Both the position numbers and the translations under genes were made by a program. Positions 1-7,249 of a stretch of 64,000 bases of DNA are shown here, piece by piece. Positions within the stretch are counted from its first letter, which is position 1. Each line of letters starts with the position of its first letter. This stretch comes from Antarctobacter sediminis. GTDB lineage: Bacteria > Pseudomonadota > Alphaproteobacteria > Rhodobacterales > Rhodobacteraceae. The stretch lies in contig NZ_JAHUZG010000006.1 in assembly GCF_019218285.1 (NCBI RefSeq), forward strand, positions 124,001-188,000. The letters run 5' to 3'. Under the pieces are notes generated by a model, which saw nothing but the letters and a program-made list of their open reading frames with translations, was not told the origin of the DNA and did no database searches.

Positions 1-35
1 AACTGGCGGCGGTTGGGAAGCAGAAGGCGGGTCAT
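1..35 (-). CDS. Possible 5' end of a minus-strand gene (cut by the window edge)
   Basis: An ATG on the minus strand at 35-33 is followed by eleven open codons (MTRLLLPNRRQ) up to the window edge. A GGAG ribosome-binding sequence lies at suitable spacing just upstream. If real, the gene is divergent from the GntR regulator at 216 and shares the 36-215 intergenic region with it. Too little is visible to name a product. Confidence 0.4.
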   Translation of the reverse strand, partial: MTRLLLPNRRQ

Positions 36-191
36 CGGGGTCTCCGGTTGCGGCAAGGGCCCGAGCAGGCAGCAAGCGCGCGAAGGAGTTTCGCGGCACC
101 GGGCCTGTTCGTGCCGCCGAGATGCACCGCCGTTCATGACAATTGGATAACATCTGTGGCCGGGTGGACCGGGGTTAATGAAAGCTTCACT

Positions 192-208
192 CACAGTCAC
201 TAACTGTG
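192..208. promoter_or_regulatory. Inverted-repeat operator upstream of the PhnF-like regulator
   Basis: CACAGT and ACTGTG form a perfect 6-bp inverted repeat around a 5-base spacer. It ends 7 bases before the GTG start at 216. Related TCAC/GTGA half-sites flank it. Position and symmetry fit an autoregulatory operator for a dimeric GntR-type repressor. That the neighbouring regulator binds here is inference. Confidence 0.5.
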
Positions 209-215
209 CGGTAGT

Positions 216-995
216 GTGAGGACGCAGGAGCAGGATTTGTCAGACGATCCCGATGGGTTTGCCGCCGCCTCCCGGCTCAGGCGGATGTCGTGGCGCGATT
301 GCCTTGGCCATTTCCGGCAGGAGATTCGCGAGGGGCGCGTCGCCCCGGGCAGTCGTTTGCCCTCGCTGGCCGAAATCGAAACACAGTTCGGGCTGACACG
401 GTTCGGTGCCCGCCGCGTCGTCGAAGCCCTGCGCGCCGAGGGACTGGCCCACAGTTGGCACGGGCGTGGAACCTATGTGGCCGATCGCCCGATGCGTTTT
501 CGGGTCGGGCCGACAACCCGGTTCAGCACGAATGTCAGCCGTGATGGCCGTTCCGGGCGGGTCGACATCCTTGATCACGGTATTCGCCGCGCACCGGGTG
601 AAGTTGCGGCGCGCCTGGGGATCGCGGTCGGTACAGCCGTGCCATTTGCGTTGTTGCTGGGCCATATCGAGGATCGCCCGGCGGTTCTGGGACAGCATAG
701 CTTTGCCCCTGATCTGCCGGACACCTTGTTGGATGCCTTGGTCCGAAGCGGAGGCAGCGTCAGTCAAGCTCTTGCCGACGCCGGGTTTTCCGGTTTTCAC
801 CGTCAGAATACACTGTTCGAGGCACGGCTGCCCACCCGGCATGAGGCTCTGACACTGGATATTCCGCCGTCACAGCCGGTCATGGTGACCACGGCGCTGA
901 ACGTCAGCAGCGAGGACGGGCGCATCCTTGAATTGTCGCGTGCTGTGGCCCGTGCCGATCTTGTCGCCTTCGAGGTGCCGACAGCGGCGGCGTGA
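216..995 (+). CDS. GntR-family regulator with UTRA domain, PhnF-like
   Basis: This 259-residue protein has a GntR winged-helix domain (about residues 27-90, including the SRLPSLAEIETQFGLTRF helix-turn-helix) followed by a UTRA ligand-binding domain (about 100-250). That is the arrangement of the HutC/PhnF subgroup. The segment SGRVDILDHGIRRAPGEVAA resembles PhnF proteins of phosphonate (C-P lyase) loci, but no phn catabolic gene is in the window, so the ligand is unproven. The reading frame begins at a GTG directly after an inverted repeat, with no clear ribosome-binding site. An ATG at 285 is an alternative start that leaves the DNA-binding domain nearly intact. Confidence 0.8.
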   Translation: MRTQEQDLSDDPDGFAAASRLRRMSWRDCLGHFRQEIREGRVAPGSRLPSLAEIETQFGLTRFGARRVVEALRAEGLAHSWHGRGTYVADRPMRFRVGPTTRFSTNVSRDGRSGRVDILDHGIRRAPGEVAARLGIAVGTAVPFALLLGHIEDRPAVLGQHSFAPDLPDTLLDALVRSGGSVSQALADAGFSGFHRQNTLFEARLPTRHEALTLDIPPSQPVMVTTALNVSSEDGRILELSRAVARADLVAFEVPTAAA

Positions 996-1028
996 CCGGT
1001 CGCAACAACGGCCCGGCTTGTGCAGCCG

Positions 1029-1763
1029 TCAGTCCGCGTGGCGATACATGTCCGCCGAGCGTTCAAGGTGGCGTTGCATGGCCTGTTTGGCCCGCTCGGG
1101 GTCGCGGGCCTCGATGGCGTCAATGATATCCTGATGTTCGCGCAGGGTGGTCTCTTCGTTGCCGGTCCAGCGCAAAAGGTGTCTGTGATAGGCCGAGAGC
1201 CAGTTCAGCATGGCTTCGCTCAACGCGACATAGATCGGATTGCCCGAGATTTCCGCGATCTGGATGTGAAAATCTATGTCGGCATAGATAAAGGCCTGCG
1301 CGTCGTCGCCGCCCAGCTTTCCCCGCTGAAAGGCCACCGACTCGCGCAGGGCGGCGATATCCGTTTCGGTGGCCCTGCGGGCGGCGGTTTCCACCATGCC
1401 GATTTCGAACCGGGTGCGCGCCTCCTTGAGGTGTTCAAGATATTCGGGCGAACCCGAGATCAGCAGGCGCGCGACCGTATCCATGCTGCGCACGGCGGTT
1501 TCGGCAGCGATTTCATTGATCCGCGCGCGTCCGCCTTGTGACACAGAGATCAGACCGGCGTCGTTCAGGCGTTGCATGGCCTCGCGCACCGCAGGGCGCC
1601 CGACGCCGAATTCCGCCATCAACTCGCGTTCCGACGGCATCTGCGATCCCGGTGCCAGCACGCCCGAGGCGATACGCTCTTGCAGCCGTTCCAGCACCTG
1701 GTCCGACAGTTTCTGGCGAACGATCTTGTCCTGCGCTTGGGCCGGTCGTGCGGGCGTGTCCAT
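1029..1763 (-). CDS. FadR/FCD-type GntR transcriptional regulator of the apionate locus
   Basis: A 244-residue regulator with an N-terminal GntR helix-turn-helix (SERELMAEFGVGRPAVREAM, about residues 42-61) and a C-terminal all-helical FCD domain (about 95-235). The FCD domain usually binds a carboxylic acid and often a metal. I chose the ATG at 1763 because AGGGGAC precedes it at normal spacing, although the frame is open further upstream. It lies 14 bases downstream of the oxidoisomerase gene on the same strand, so it is probably co-transcribed. The 2648-2676 palindrome upstream of that gene matches the FadR-type operator consensus and is the likely target. Sugar-acid ligand specificity is inference. 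Confidence 0.88.
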   Translation of the reverse strand: MDTPARPAQAQDKIVRQKLSDQVLERLQERIASGVLAPGSQMPSERELMAEFGVGRPAVREAMQRLNDAGLISVSQGGRARINEIAAETAVRSMDTVARLLISGSPEYLEHLKEARTRFEIGMVETAARRATETDIAALRESVAFQRGKLGGDDAQAFIYADIDFHIQIAEISGNPIYVALSEAMLNWLSAYHRHLLRWTGNEETTLREHQDIIDAIEARDPERAKQAMQRHLERSADMYRHAD

Positions 1764-1777
1764 CAAGGTCCCCTGAT

Positions 1778-2602
1778 TCAGGTGATGCGGCGAATGCTCT
1801 CGGCGATTTCGTCGGGTTCGAACACCTTTAGCCAATCTTCCCGCAGGATGCGAGGATAGCCGTTCACGATGGCCTTGTTGCAGGCATCCGAAAAGACGCC
1901 GTCGATTTCTTCCATGATGACTGCGCCGAGGATGGTCATATGTCCCATCAGAAAGTCCCGCGCCGCAACCTTGTCGACGCCCCGGCGGACAACCTCGTCC
2001 ATGGCGTCCTTCATCGCGACCAGAAGGGTGGCGCAGACGGTTTCCGACAATCCGGGTTCCAGCAGGGCCATCTGTTCGACGGTCACCCGATGCGACCGCA
2101 GGATCGGCTGGTAGATCGTTTTGGCAATGTCCTCGCCAAGGGCGAAATGCTCTTCGGGGCCTTGCATCAGCGCACTGACGATGGATTGCCGCGCGGCGAT
2201 ACCCCCGAAATAGTCGCGACGGGCGGCCTCTTCGGTTTCATCGTTGAAGATCGGCGGGTGGCAGGGGTGTGTGACAAAATAGCTGATGTCGGCCCGGTCG
2301 GGCAGATGCCCGGCGGCGGGCGCCGCAGCGTCAAGGATCACCACGACGGTCCCCGGTGCAAGGTCCCCGATCAGGCCGCTGGCGACTTTGCCGATCAGGG
2401 TATCGGGCACCGCAAGGATCACGGCCTGCGCACCGTCCAGGGCGCGGGCCTGATCCACACAGTCGACGCCGACCGCCTCCTTCAGGCGCGCGCGTCCGGC
2501 TTCGCTGACTTCGACATGGGCTACGTCGTAATCCGATTTGGCAAGGTTGAGCGACAGCCGAACCCCCATTTTGCCGCCAGCGCCGATCAATGCGATTTTC
2601 AT
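1778..2602 (-). CDS. apnO: ApnO-like D-apionate oxidoisomerase (NAD-dependent, phosphogluconate-dehydrogenase-like)
   Basis: A 274-residue dehydrogenase. It starts with a Rossmann motif (MKIALIGAGGKMG) and continues into a helical domain of the phosphogluconate-dehydrogenase C-terminal type, with the signature THPCHPPIFNDE around residues 115-126. Such proteins beside a RuBisCO-like protein and a DUF1537 kinase match the published D-apionate pathway. There ApnO oxidises and isomerises D-apionate to 3-oxo-isoapionate. The start is the ATG at 2602, because the upstream extension of the frame runs through the operator. It is divergent from the RuBisCO-like gene. The family call is firm; the exact substrate rests on gene context. 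Confidence 0.72.
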   Translation of the reverse strand: MKIALIGAGGKMGVRLSLNLAKSDYDVAHVEVSEAGRARLKEAVGVDCVDQARALDGAQAVILAVPDTLIGKVASGLIGDLAPGTVVVILDAAAPAAGHLPDRADISYFVTHPCHPPIFNDETEEAARRDYFGGIAARQSIVSALMQGPEEHFALGEDIAKTIYQPILRSHRVTVEQMALLEPGLSETVCATLLVAMKDAMDEVVRRGVDKVAARDFLMGHMTILGAVIMEEIDGVFSDACNKAIVNGYPRILREDWLKVFEPDEIAESIRRIT

Positions 2603-2647
2603 GGTCCGTCTCCGCCAAGGAAAGGTTGATTTCCGCCTCAATATCAC

Positions 2648-2676
2648 CTTATCAACTTGTATGACAAGATGATAAG
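2648..2676. promoter_or_regulatory. 29-bp double palindrome, FadR-type operator between divergent apnO and RuBisCO-like genes
   Basis: Outer arms CTTATCA (2648-2654) and TGATAAG (2670-2676) enclose inner arms CTTGT and ACAAG around ATG (2656-2668). The core TTGTATGACAA fits the FadR/FCD consensus TNGTNNNACNA exactly. The site lies between the two start codons and ends 13 bases before the ATG at 2690, so one dimeric repressor could control both directions. The regulator at 1029-1763 is the obvious candidate. Confidence 0.75.
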
Positions 2677-2689
2677 TTTTGAGGGGCAC

Positions 2690-3946
2690 ATGGTGCGCAT
2701 CACTGCCGATTATGAAGTCGAAAGCCCGGTCCCGCTGGAACAGGTCGCAGCGGTCATCGCCGGAGAGCAATCTTCGGGCACGTTCCTGCGCCTGCCGGGT
2801 GAGACCGACGACCTGCGCGCACGATCCGGCGCCATCGTCGAAAGCGTGATCCTTGACGAGGTGCGGGCAGATCCGTCCTTGCCCTGCCGCCTGTCAAGCG
2901 AGCGGTTCGAACGCGGCCGCATCCGGCTGTCATGGCCAATCGAGACCATGGGGCCGTCTTTGCCAAACCTCTTGGCGACGGTCGCGGGCAACCTTTTTGA
3001 GCTGGCCGAAGTGTCCGGGCTGCGGCTGCTGGATCTCGGGTTGCCTCCTGCCTTTGCCAAGGCGAACCCCGGTCCGGCTTTTGGTGCCGCCGGAACACTG
3101 CGCCTGTGTGGCCGCGACAGCGGTCCGTTGATCGGCACCATTATCAAGCCCAGCGTCGGGCTTTCGCCGGGGCAGACCGCCGATCTTGTGGCCGAACTGG
3201 CCGACGGGGGAATCGACTTTATCAAGGATGACGAGTTGCAGGCGAACGGTCCGGCCTGTCCGCTGAAAGACCGCGTGACAGAGGTCATGCGGGTGGTCAA
3301 CGCCCATGCGGACCGAACCGGGCGCAAAGTCATGGTGGCTTTCAACATTACGGGGGACATGGACGAAATGCGTTGGGGCCATGACCTGGTCCGCGATGCC
3401 GGGGGCACCTGTGTCATGGTCTCGATGCACTGCATCGGACTGGCCGGGATGTTGGCGTTGCGCCGCCACAGCGAGTTGCCAATCCATGCCCATCGGGCGG
3501 GATGGGGGCTGTTCGGGCGCTCGCCCGACATCGGCATCAGCTATACGGCTTGGCAAAAGATCTGGCGGCTGGCGGGGGCCGACCATCTGCACGTGAACGG
3601 GCTGAGCAACAAGTTTTCCGAAAGCGACGAGAGCGTCACCGCCTCGGCCCGCGCGGTGCGGGCCCCGTTGTTCGATGACGGACCGGCGATGCAGGCAATG
3701 CCGGTGTTTTCCTCCGGCCAGACCGCGCTACAGGTGCCGGCTACGCTTGCGGCGGCTGGAACGGATGAGGTGCTTATCTGCGCCGGGGGCGGCATCATCG
3801 GGCATCCAGGCGGCGTGGGCGGTGGCGTGGACAGCATGCGCCAAGCGGCAGAGGCGGCCGCGCAAGGCATCCCGCTGACCGATTTCGCCCGGGATCACCA
3901 GGCGTTGGCTGGCGCACTGGATGCGTTTGGCGGGCGGATCGCCTGA
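2690..3946 (+). CDS. oiaX: RuBisCO-like protein, 3-oxo-isoapionate-4-phosphate transcarboxylase/hydrolase or decarboxylase (OiaX/OiaC type)
   Basis: A 418-residue type III/IV RuBisCO fold. Landmarks are IIKPSVGLSP (catalytic-Lys loop), FIKDDEL (carbamylated Lys plus acidic metal ligands), the HAHRAGWG histidine motif, a loop-6-like NGLSNKFSES with its lysine, and the AGGGIIGHPGG phosphate-binding loop. The active site therefore looks intact. Known family: with OiaK, these proteins process 3-oxo-isoapionate 4-phosphate, either splitting it to glycolate plus 3-phosphoglycerate (OiaX) or decarboxylating it (OiaC). No erythrulose-phosphate isomerase gene is nearby, which mildly favours OiaX. I chose the ATG at 2690 because GAGGGG precedes it; the TTG at 2657 lies in the operator. 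Confidence 0.72.
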   Translation: MVRITADYEVESPVPLEQVAAVIAGEQSSGTFLRLPGETDDLRARSGAIVESVILDEVRADPSLPCRLSSERFERGRIRLSWPIETMGPSLPNLLATVAGNLFELAEVSGLRLLDLGLPPAFAKANPGPAFGAAGTLRLCGRDSGPLIGTIIKPSVGLSPGQTADLVAELADGGIDFIKDDELQANGPACPLKDRVTEVMRVVNAHADRTGRKVMVAFNITGDMDEMRWGHDLVRDAGGTCVMVSMHCIGLAGMLALRRHSELPIHAHRAGWGLFGRSPDIGISYTAWQKIWRLAGADHLHVNGLSNKFSESDESVTASARAVRAPLFDDGPAMQAMPVFSSGQTALQVPATLAAAGTDEVLICAGGGIIGHPGGVGGGVDSMRQAAEAAAQGIPLTDFARDHQALAGALDAFGGRIA

Positions 3947-5250
3947 TGCCAGAGCTCAGCTACTACGGTGACGATTTCACCGGATCGACTGACGTGATGG
4001 AGGCGCTGACCGGCAACGGTGTCCCGACCGTCCTGTTCACGCGCCTGCCGTCCACGGCGCAGCGCGCCCGCTTTCCCGAGACGCGCGCCATCGGCCTTGC
4101 GGGGGAAAGCCGCAGCCGTTCGCCCGACTGGATGGACCGCCACCTGCCGCAGGTCTTTGACTGGCTGCAATCGCTGGGCGCGCGCCATTGCCACTACAAG
4201 ACCTGTTCCACCTTTGACAGCGGGCCGGGGATCGGCTCGATCGGGCGGGCGGCAGAGATCGGGTTGCGCGCCTTTGGACAACGGCACGCGCATGTGGTTG
4301 TGGGGGCACCGCAATTGCGCCGCTACACGATGTTCGGGACACTGTTTGCCAGTTTTCAGGAGGAGGTTCACCGCATCGACCGGCATCCGGTCATGGCGCG
4401 GCACCCGGCAACCCCGATGGCCGAGGCCGACCTGCGCCGCCATCTGGCGGGGCAGACGGATCTCCCGATGGGTGTCATCGGCCCCGAGATCGAACGCCAG
4501 CCCTCCGGGATCGCGGCGCTGCGCCGGTCGCGGGCGGCCGGGGATCGGCTGACGCTTCTGGATGTGTATGACGCCGCCGCGCAGGCGCGGGTCGGGGCCT
4601 TGATCGAAGAGGCGCTGGCGGAAACCGGCCCTTTCATCATTGGATCGTCGGGTGTGGAATATGCACTGATCCGGGCGTGGCAGGCGGCGGGCCAAATCCC
4701 GGAACCGGAAGGAACCCGGCCATTGGAGCGCCAAGAGGTGATCGCCGTTGTGTCAGGCAGTTGTTCACCGACCACCGAAAGGCAAATCCGTCACGCCTGT
4801 CTGGCCGGTTTTCGCGGCATCGCCGTGGATTATGCCGCGCTGGCCTATGGGCAGGGTGCAGAGGCCGCGTTGGATGCGGCCTTTGACAGTGCGTCGCAGG
4901 CCCTGCGCAACGGGCAAAGCCCGATCATGTACACCGCGCTGGGCGCACCCGACGCAAACGCACCCGAAGCGGCGAATAATCGGGTGGGGCAGGGGCTTGG
5001 CAGGTTGCTGGACAGGGTGATGACAGACTTTGAACTGCCGCGGGTCGGTGTGGCGGGGGGCGATACCTCCAGCCACGCGCTGTCGATCCTTGACACATAC
5101 GCCCTTACGCTCAGGCGGCCATTGCCGGATACGCCGGGGTCGCCTGTCTGTCTTGCCCATCGCGAAGGAAAGCCCGGTTTCGAGATCGCCCTGAAGGGCG
5201 GGCAGGTCGGGGCCGACGCCTATTTCGTCACCCTGCGCGACGGGCTGTGA
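3946..5250 (+). CDS. oiaK: DUF1537 four-carbon-acid-type kinase, 3-oxo-isoapionate kinase (OiaK type)
   Basis: A 434-residue member of the DUF1537 sugar-acid kinase family. The N-terminal substrate domain carries YYGDDFTGSTD (residues 5-15). The C-terminal nucleotide domain carries VSGSCSPTTERQI and the glycine-rich VAGGDTSSHA. Its start codon overlaps the stop of the RuBisCO-like gene by one base, so the two are translationally coupled. In the D-apionate pathway OiaK phosphorylates 3-oxo-isoapionate to make the substrate of the RuBisCO-like enzyme. Related kinases act on erythronate and threonate, so the substrate is assigned from the neighbours. Confidence 0.75.
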   Translation: MPELSYYGDDFTGSTDVMEALTGNGVPTVLFTRLPSTAQRARFPETRAIGLAGESRSRSPDWMDRHLPQVFDWLQSLGARHCHYKTCSTFDSGPGIGSIGRAAEIGLRAFGQRHAHVVVGAPQLRRYTMFGTLFASFQEEVHRIDRHPVMARHPATPMAEADLRRHLAGQTDLPMGVIGPEIERQPSGIAALRRSRAAGDRLTLLDVYDAAAQARVGALIEEALAETGPFIIGSSGVEYALIRAWQAAGQIPEPEGTRPLERQEVIAVVSGSCSPTTERQIRHACLAGFRGIAVDYAALAYGQGAEAALDAAFDSASQALRNGQSPIMYTALGAPDANAPEAANNRVGQGLGRLLDRVMTDFELPRVGVAGGDTSSHALSILDTYALTLRRPLPDTPGSPVCLAHREGKPGFEIALKGGQVGADAYFVTLRDGL

Positions 5251-5261
5251 CACCGCAAAAA

Positions 5262-5286
5262 GCGGGCCGGAGTGGACCCGGCCCGC
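5262..5286 (-). terminator. Rho-independent terminator of the flavin monooxygenase gene
   Basis: A 9-bp GC stem (GCGGGCCGG / CCGGCCCGC) with a 7-base loop lies between the converging kinase and monooxygenase genes. Read on the minus strand, the stem is followed by TTTTT, the usual layout of an intrinsic terminator. It may also slow plus-strand transcription from the kinase gene. Confidence 0.75.
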
Positions 5287-5293
5287 CCTTGCC

Positions 5294-7093
5294 TCAGCCG
5301 AGGTGATGTACCTCTTGCAAGCCGTAGACCGGGGTCGGCAGACCCTCCATCCGGGCCTTGATCTGCAAGGAGAGATACTGTGAATAATGCCGCGACTGGT
5401 GCAGGTTGCCGCCGTGGAACCACAGAGCCTCTTGCTGGGTCGGCTTCCACATGTTGCGCTGTTCTCCTTCCCACGGACCCGGATCCTTGGTCGTGTCCGA
5501 GCCAAGCCCCCAGCATTTTCCGACGCGGTCGGCCATCTCTTGCCCGGCAAGGTCCGCGATCCACCCGTTCATCGAGTTGTAGCCCGTCGCATATACGATC
5601 AGGTCGGCGTCCAGATGGGTGCCATCGTCGAGGTTGACGCCGGTTTCATCGACGCTGACCACCTGACCACGCTTCAGCTTGATCTCGCCGTCGATGATCA
5701 GCTGGCTGGCACCGATGTCGATGTAATACCCCGATCCGCGCCGCAGGTATTTCATGAACAGGCCCGATCCGTCGTCGCCCCAGTCCAGCCAGAAGCCCGC
5801 TTTTTCCAGCCCCTCGTAAAAGGCCGCATCGCGTTTCTTCATCTCTTCATAGGCCGGGATCTGGAATTCATGCAGGATCCGGTAGGGCAGCGAGGCAAAG
5901 ATCAGGTCCGCCTTTTCTGTGGTCACGCCATTGGCGACCGCCTCTTCGGAGTAGAGCGCGCCCAGCCCCACCTCCATCAGCGTGTCCGAGCGCACGATAT
6001 GTGTCGAGGACCGCTGCACCATGGTTACGTCTGCGTCATGTTCCCAAAGCGCGGCACAGATGTCATGCGCCGAGTTGTTGGATCCGACGACGACCACCTT
6101 CTTGCCGGTCCATTGATCCGGGCCTTCATGTTCCGAGGAATGCTGTTGCACGCCCTTGAACTTGTCCATACCGGGGAAGTCCGGCATCCGTTTCTTGCCG
6201 GACATGCCCGTGGCCATGATCAGCTGTTTCGGCTTCAGCACCACTTCTTCGCCGTCGCGATCCACGACAACCGTCCATTCCTTGGCCGCGTCGTCCCAGG
6301 TGGCGGATTTCGCCGTGGTGCGGGACCAGTAGTTCAGCTCCATCACCTTGGTGTACATTTCCAACCAGTCGCCGATCTTGTCCTTGGGGGCAAAGACGGG
6401 CCAGTTTTCGGGGAACTTGATGTAGGGCAGGTGATCGTACCACACCGGGTCATGCAGGCAGAGCGACTTGTACCGCTTGCGCCAGCTGTCGCCGGGGCGA
6501 TCGTTGCGTTCCACGATGATGGTCGGCACGCCCAGTTGCCGCAGGCGCGCGCCCATGGCGATGCCGCCCTGTCCGCCACCGATGATCAGGCAATAGGGCT
6601 GGGTCGCATAGCCCAGCTCGGCCTCTTCCTTCTCGCGTTCTTCCTTCCATGTGGTGCGGTTCTTGCCCGCGCCATGTTTCGCGCCCAAAGGCCGGTTAAA
6701 GCCCTTGGGCTCTTCATGGCCCTTCAGTTCGACCATGGTCGTCAGCAGCGTCCAGATCTTGCCCTCTTTCAGGCGGATCAATCCATAGCCCCGGGCCAGT
6801 TCGGTTTCGAATTCGATCCATGCGGTGGTCACGCCGCCGTCTTCGGTTGGCAGTTCCCCCTCGGCGATCTTCCAGCCGAACGGCTTGGTGGTGGCCAGTT
6901 GATGACGCAACATGTCGGCCACCTGATCCTTGCCTTCGACCGTCTTGAGGTTCCAGGTAAAGGTCACGAGGTCGCGCCAATAACAATCGTCCTGAAACAG
7001 CGCGGTGGCGGCTTCGATGTCGCCGTGTTCCAGTGCCGCGCCGAAACTGTCCAGAAAGGTCTGGGTCTGGTTCGCGATGGTTGTGTCGAGCAT
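5294..7093 (-). CDS. NTF2-like/flavin-containing monooxygenase fusion (NAD(P)/FAD-dependent)
   Basis: A 599-residue protein. Residues 1-130 look like a SnoaL/NTF2 alpha+beta domain. The rest is a flavin monooxygenase with an FAD Rossmann motif IGGGQGGIAMG (about 171-181), a FMO-type fingerprint FKGVQQHSSEH (312-322), an NADPH motif VGSNNSAHD (336-344, Asn in place of the usual second Gly) and the late ATGY motif. It probably uses NADPH and O2 to oxygenate a soft nucleophile or ketone. The start at 7093 has GGAGGAG upstream. The gene follows an AcoR-like activator, and tandem palindromes lie 110-150 bases before its start. The substrate is unknown; quaternary-amine metabolism is only suggested by the neighbouring genes. 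Confidence 0.8.
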   Translation of the reverse strand: MLDTTIANQTQTFLDSFGAALEHGDIEAATALFQDDCYWRDLVTFTWNLKTVEGKDQVADMLRHQLATTKPFGWKIAEGELPTEDGGVTTAWIEFETELARGYGLIRLKEGKIWTLLTTMVELKGHEEPKGFNRPLGAKHGAGKNRTTWKEEREKEEAELGYATQPYCLIIGGGQGGIAMGARLRQLGVPTIIVERNDRPGDSWRKRYKSLCLHDPVWYDHLPYIKFPENWPVFAPKDKIGDWLEMYTKVMELNYWSRTTAKSATWDDAAKEWTVVVDRDGEEVVLKPKQLIMATGMSGKKRMPDFPGMDKFKGVQQHSSEHEGPDQWTGKKVVVVGSNNSAHDICAALWEHDADVTMVQRSSTHIVRSDTLMEVGLGALYSEEAVANGVTTEKADLIFASLPYRILHEFQIPAYEEMKKRDAAFYEGLEKAGFWLDWGDDGSGLFMKYLRRGSGYYIDIGASQLIIDGEIKLKRGQVVSVDETGVNLDDGTHLDADLIVYATGYNSMNGWIADLAGQEMADRVGKCWGLGSDTTKDPGPWEGEQRNMWKPTQQEALWFHGGNLHQSRHYSQYLSLQIKARMEGLPTPVYGLQEVHHLG

Positions 7094-7205
7094 AGTTCTC
7101 CTCCCATTGCCCAAAGTGATTGCAGCAGTCTGGGAGAGAGTGGGCCGTTCGATCCAGTTCCGGCGTGTGGATTTCGGGGGCAGGGCGCATTTTCGGCCCG
7201 GTCCC

Positions 7206-7240
7206 GTTGCGTGCGCAACGCCGCGCAACATCCGCGTTGC
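7206..7240. promoter_or_regulatory. Tandem GTTGC/GCAAC palindromes, probable activator-binding sites for the monooxygenase gene
   Basis: GTTGCG-TG-CGCAAC (7206-7219) is followed by GCAAC-N6-GTTGC (7225-7240), giving four half-sites in 35 bases. They lie 113-147 bases upstream of the monooxygenase start, between it and the activator gene, where upstream activating sequences of enhancer-binding proteins usually sit. I could not find a good GG-N10-GC sigma-54 promoter between the sites and the gene. Confidence 0.5.
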
Positions 7241-7249
7241 AGCGCCGGT

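Noticed and set aside
7094-7205. Sigma-54 promoter upstream of the monooxygenase gene
   Set aside because: I looked for GG-N10-GC on the minus strand and found no acceptable match.
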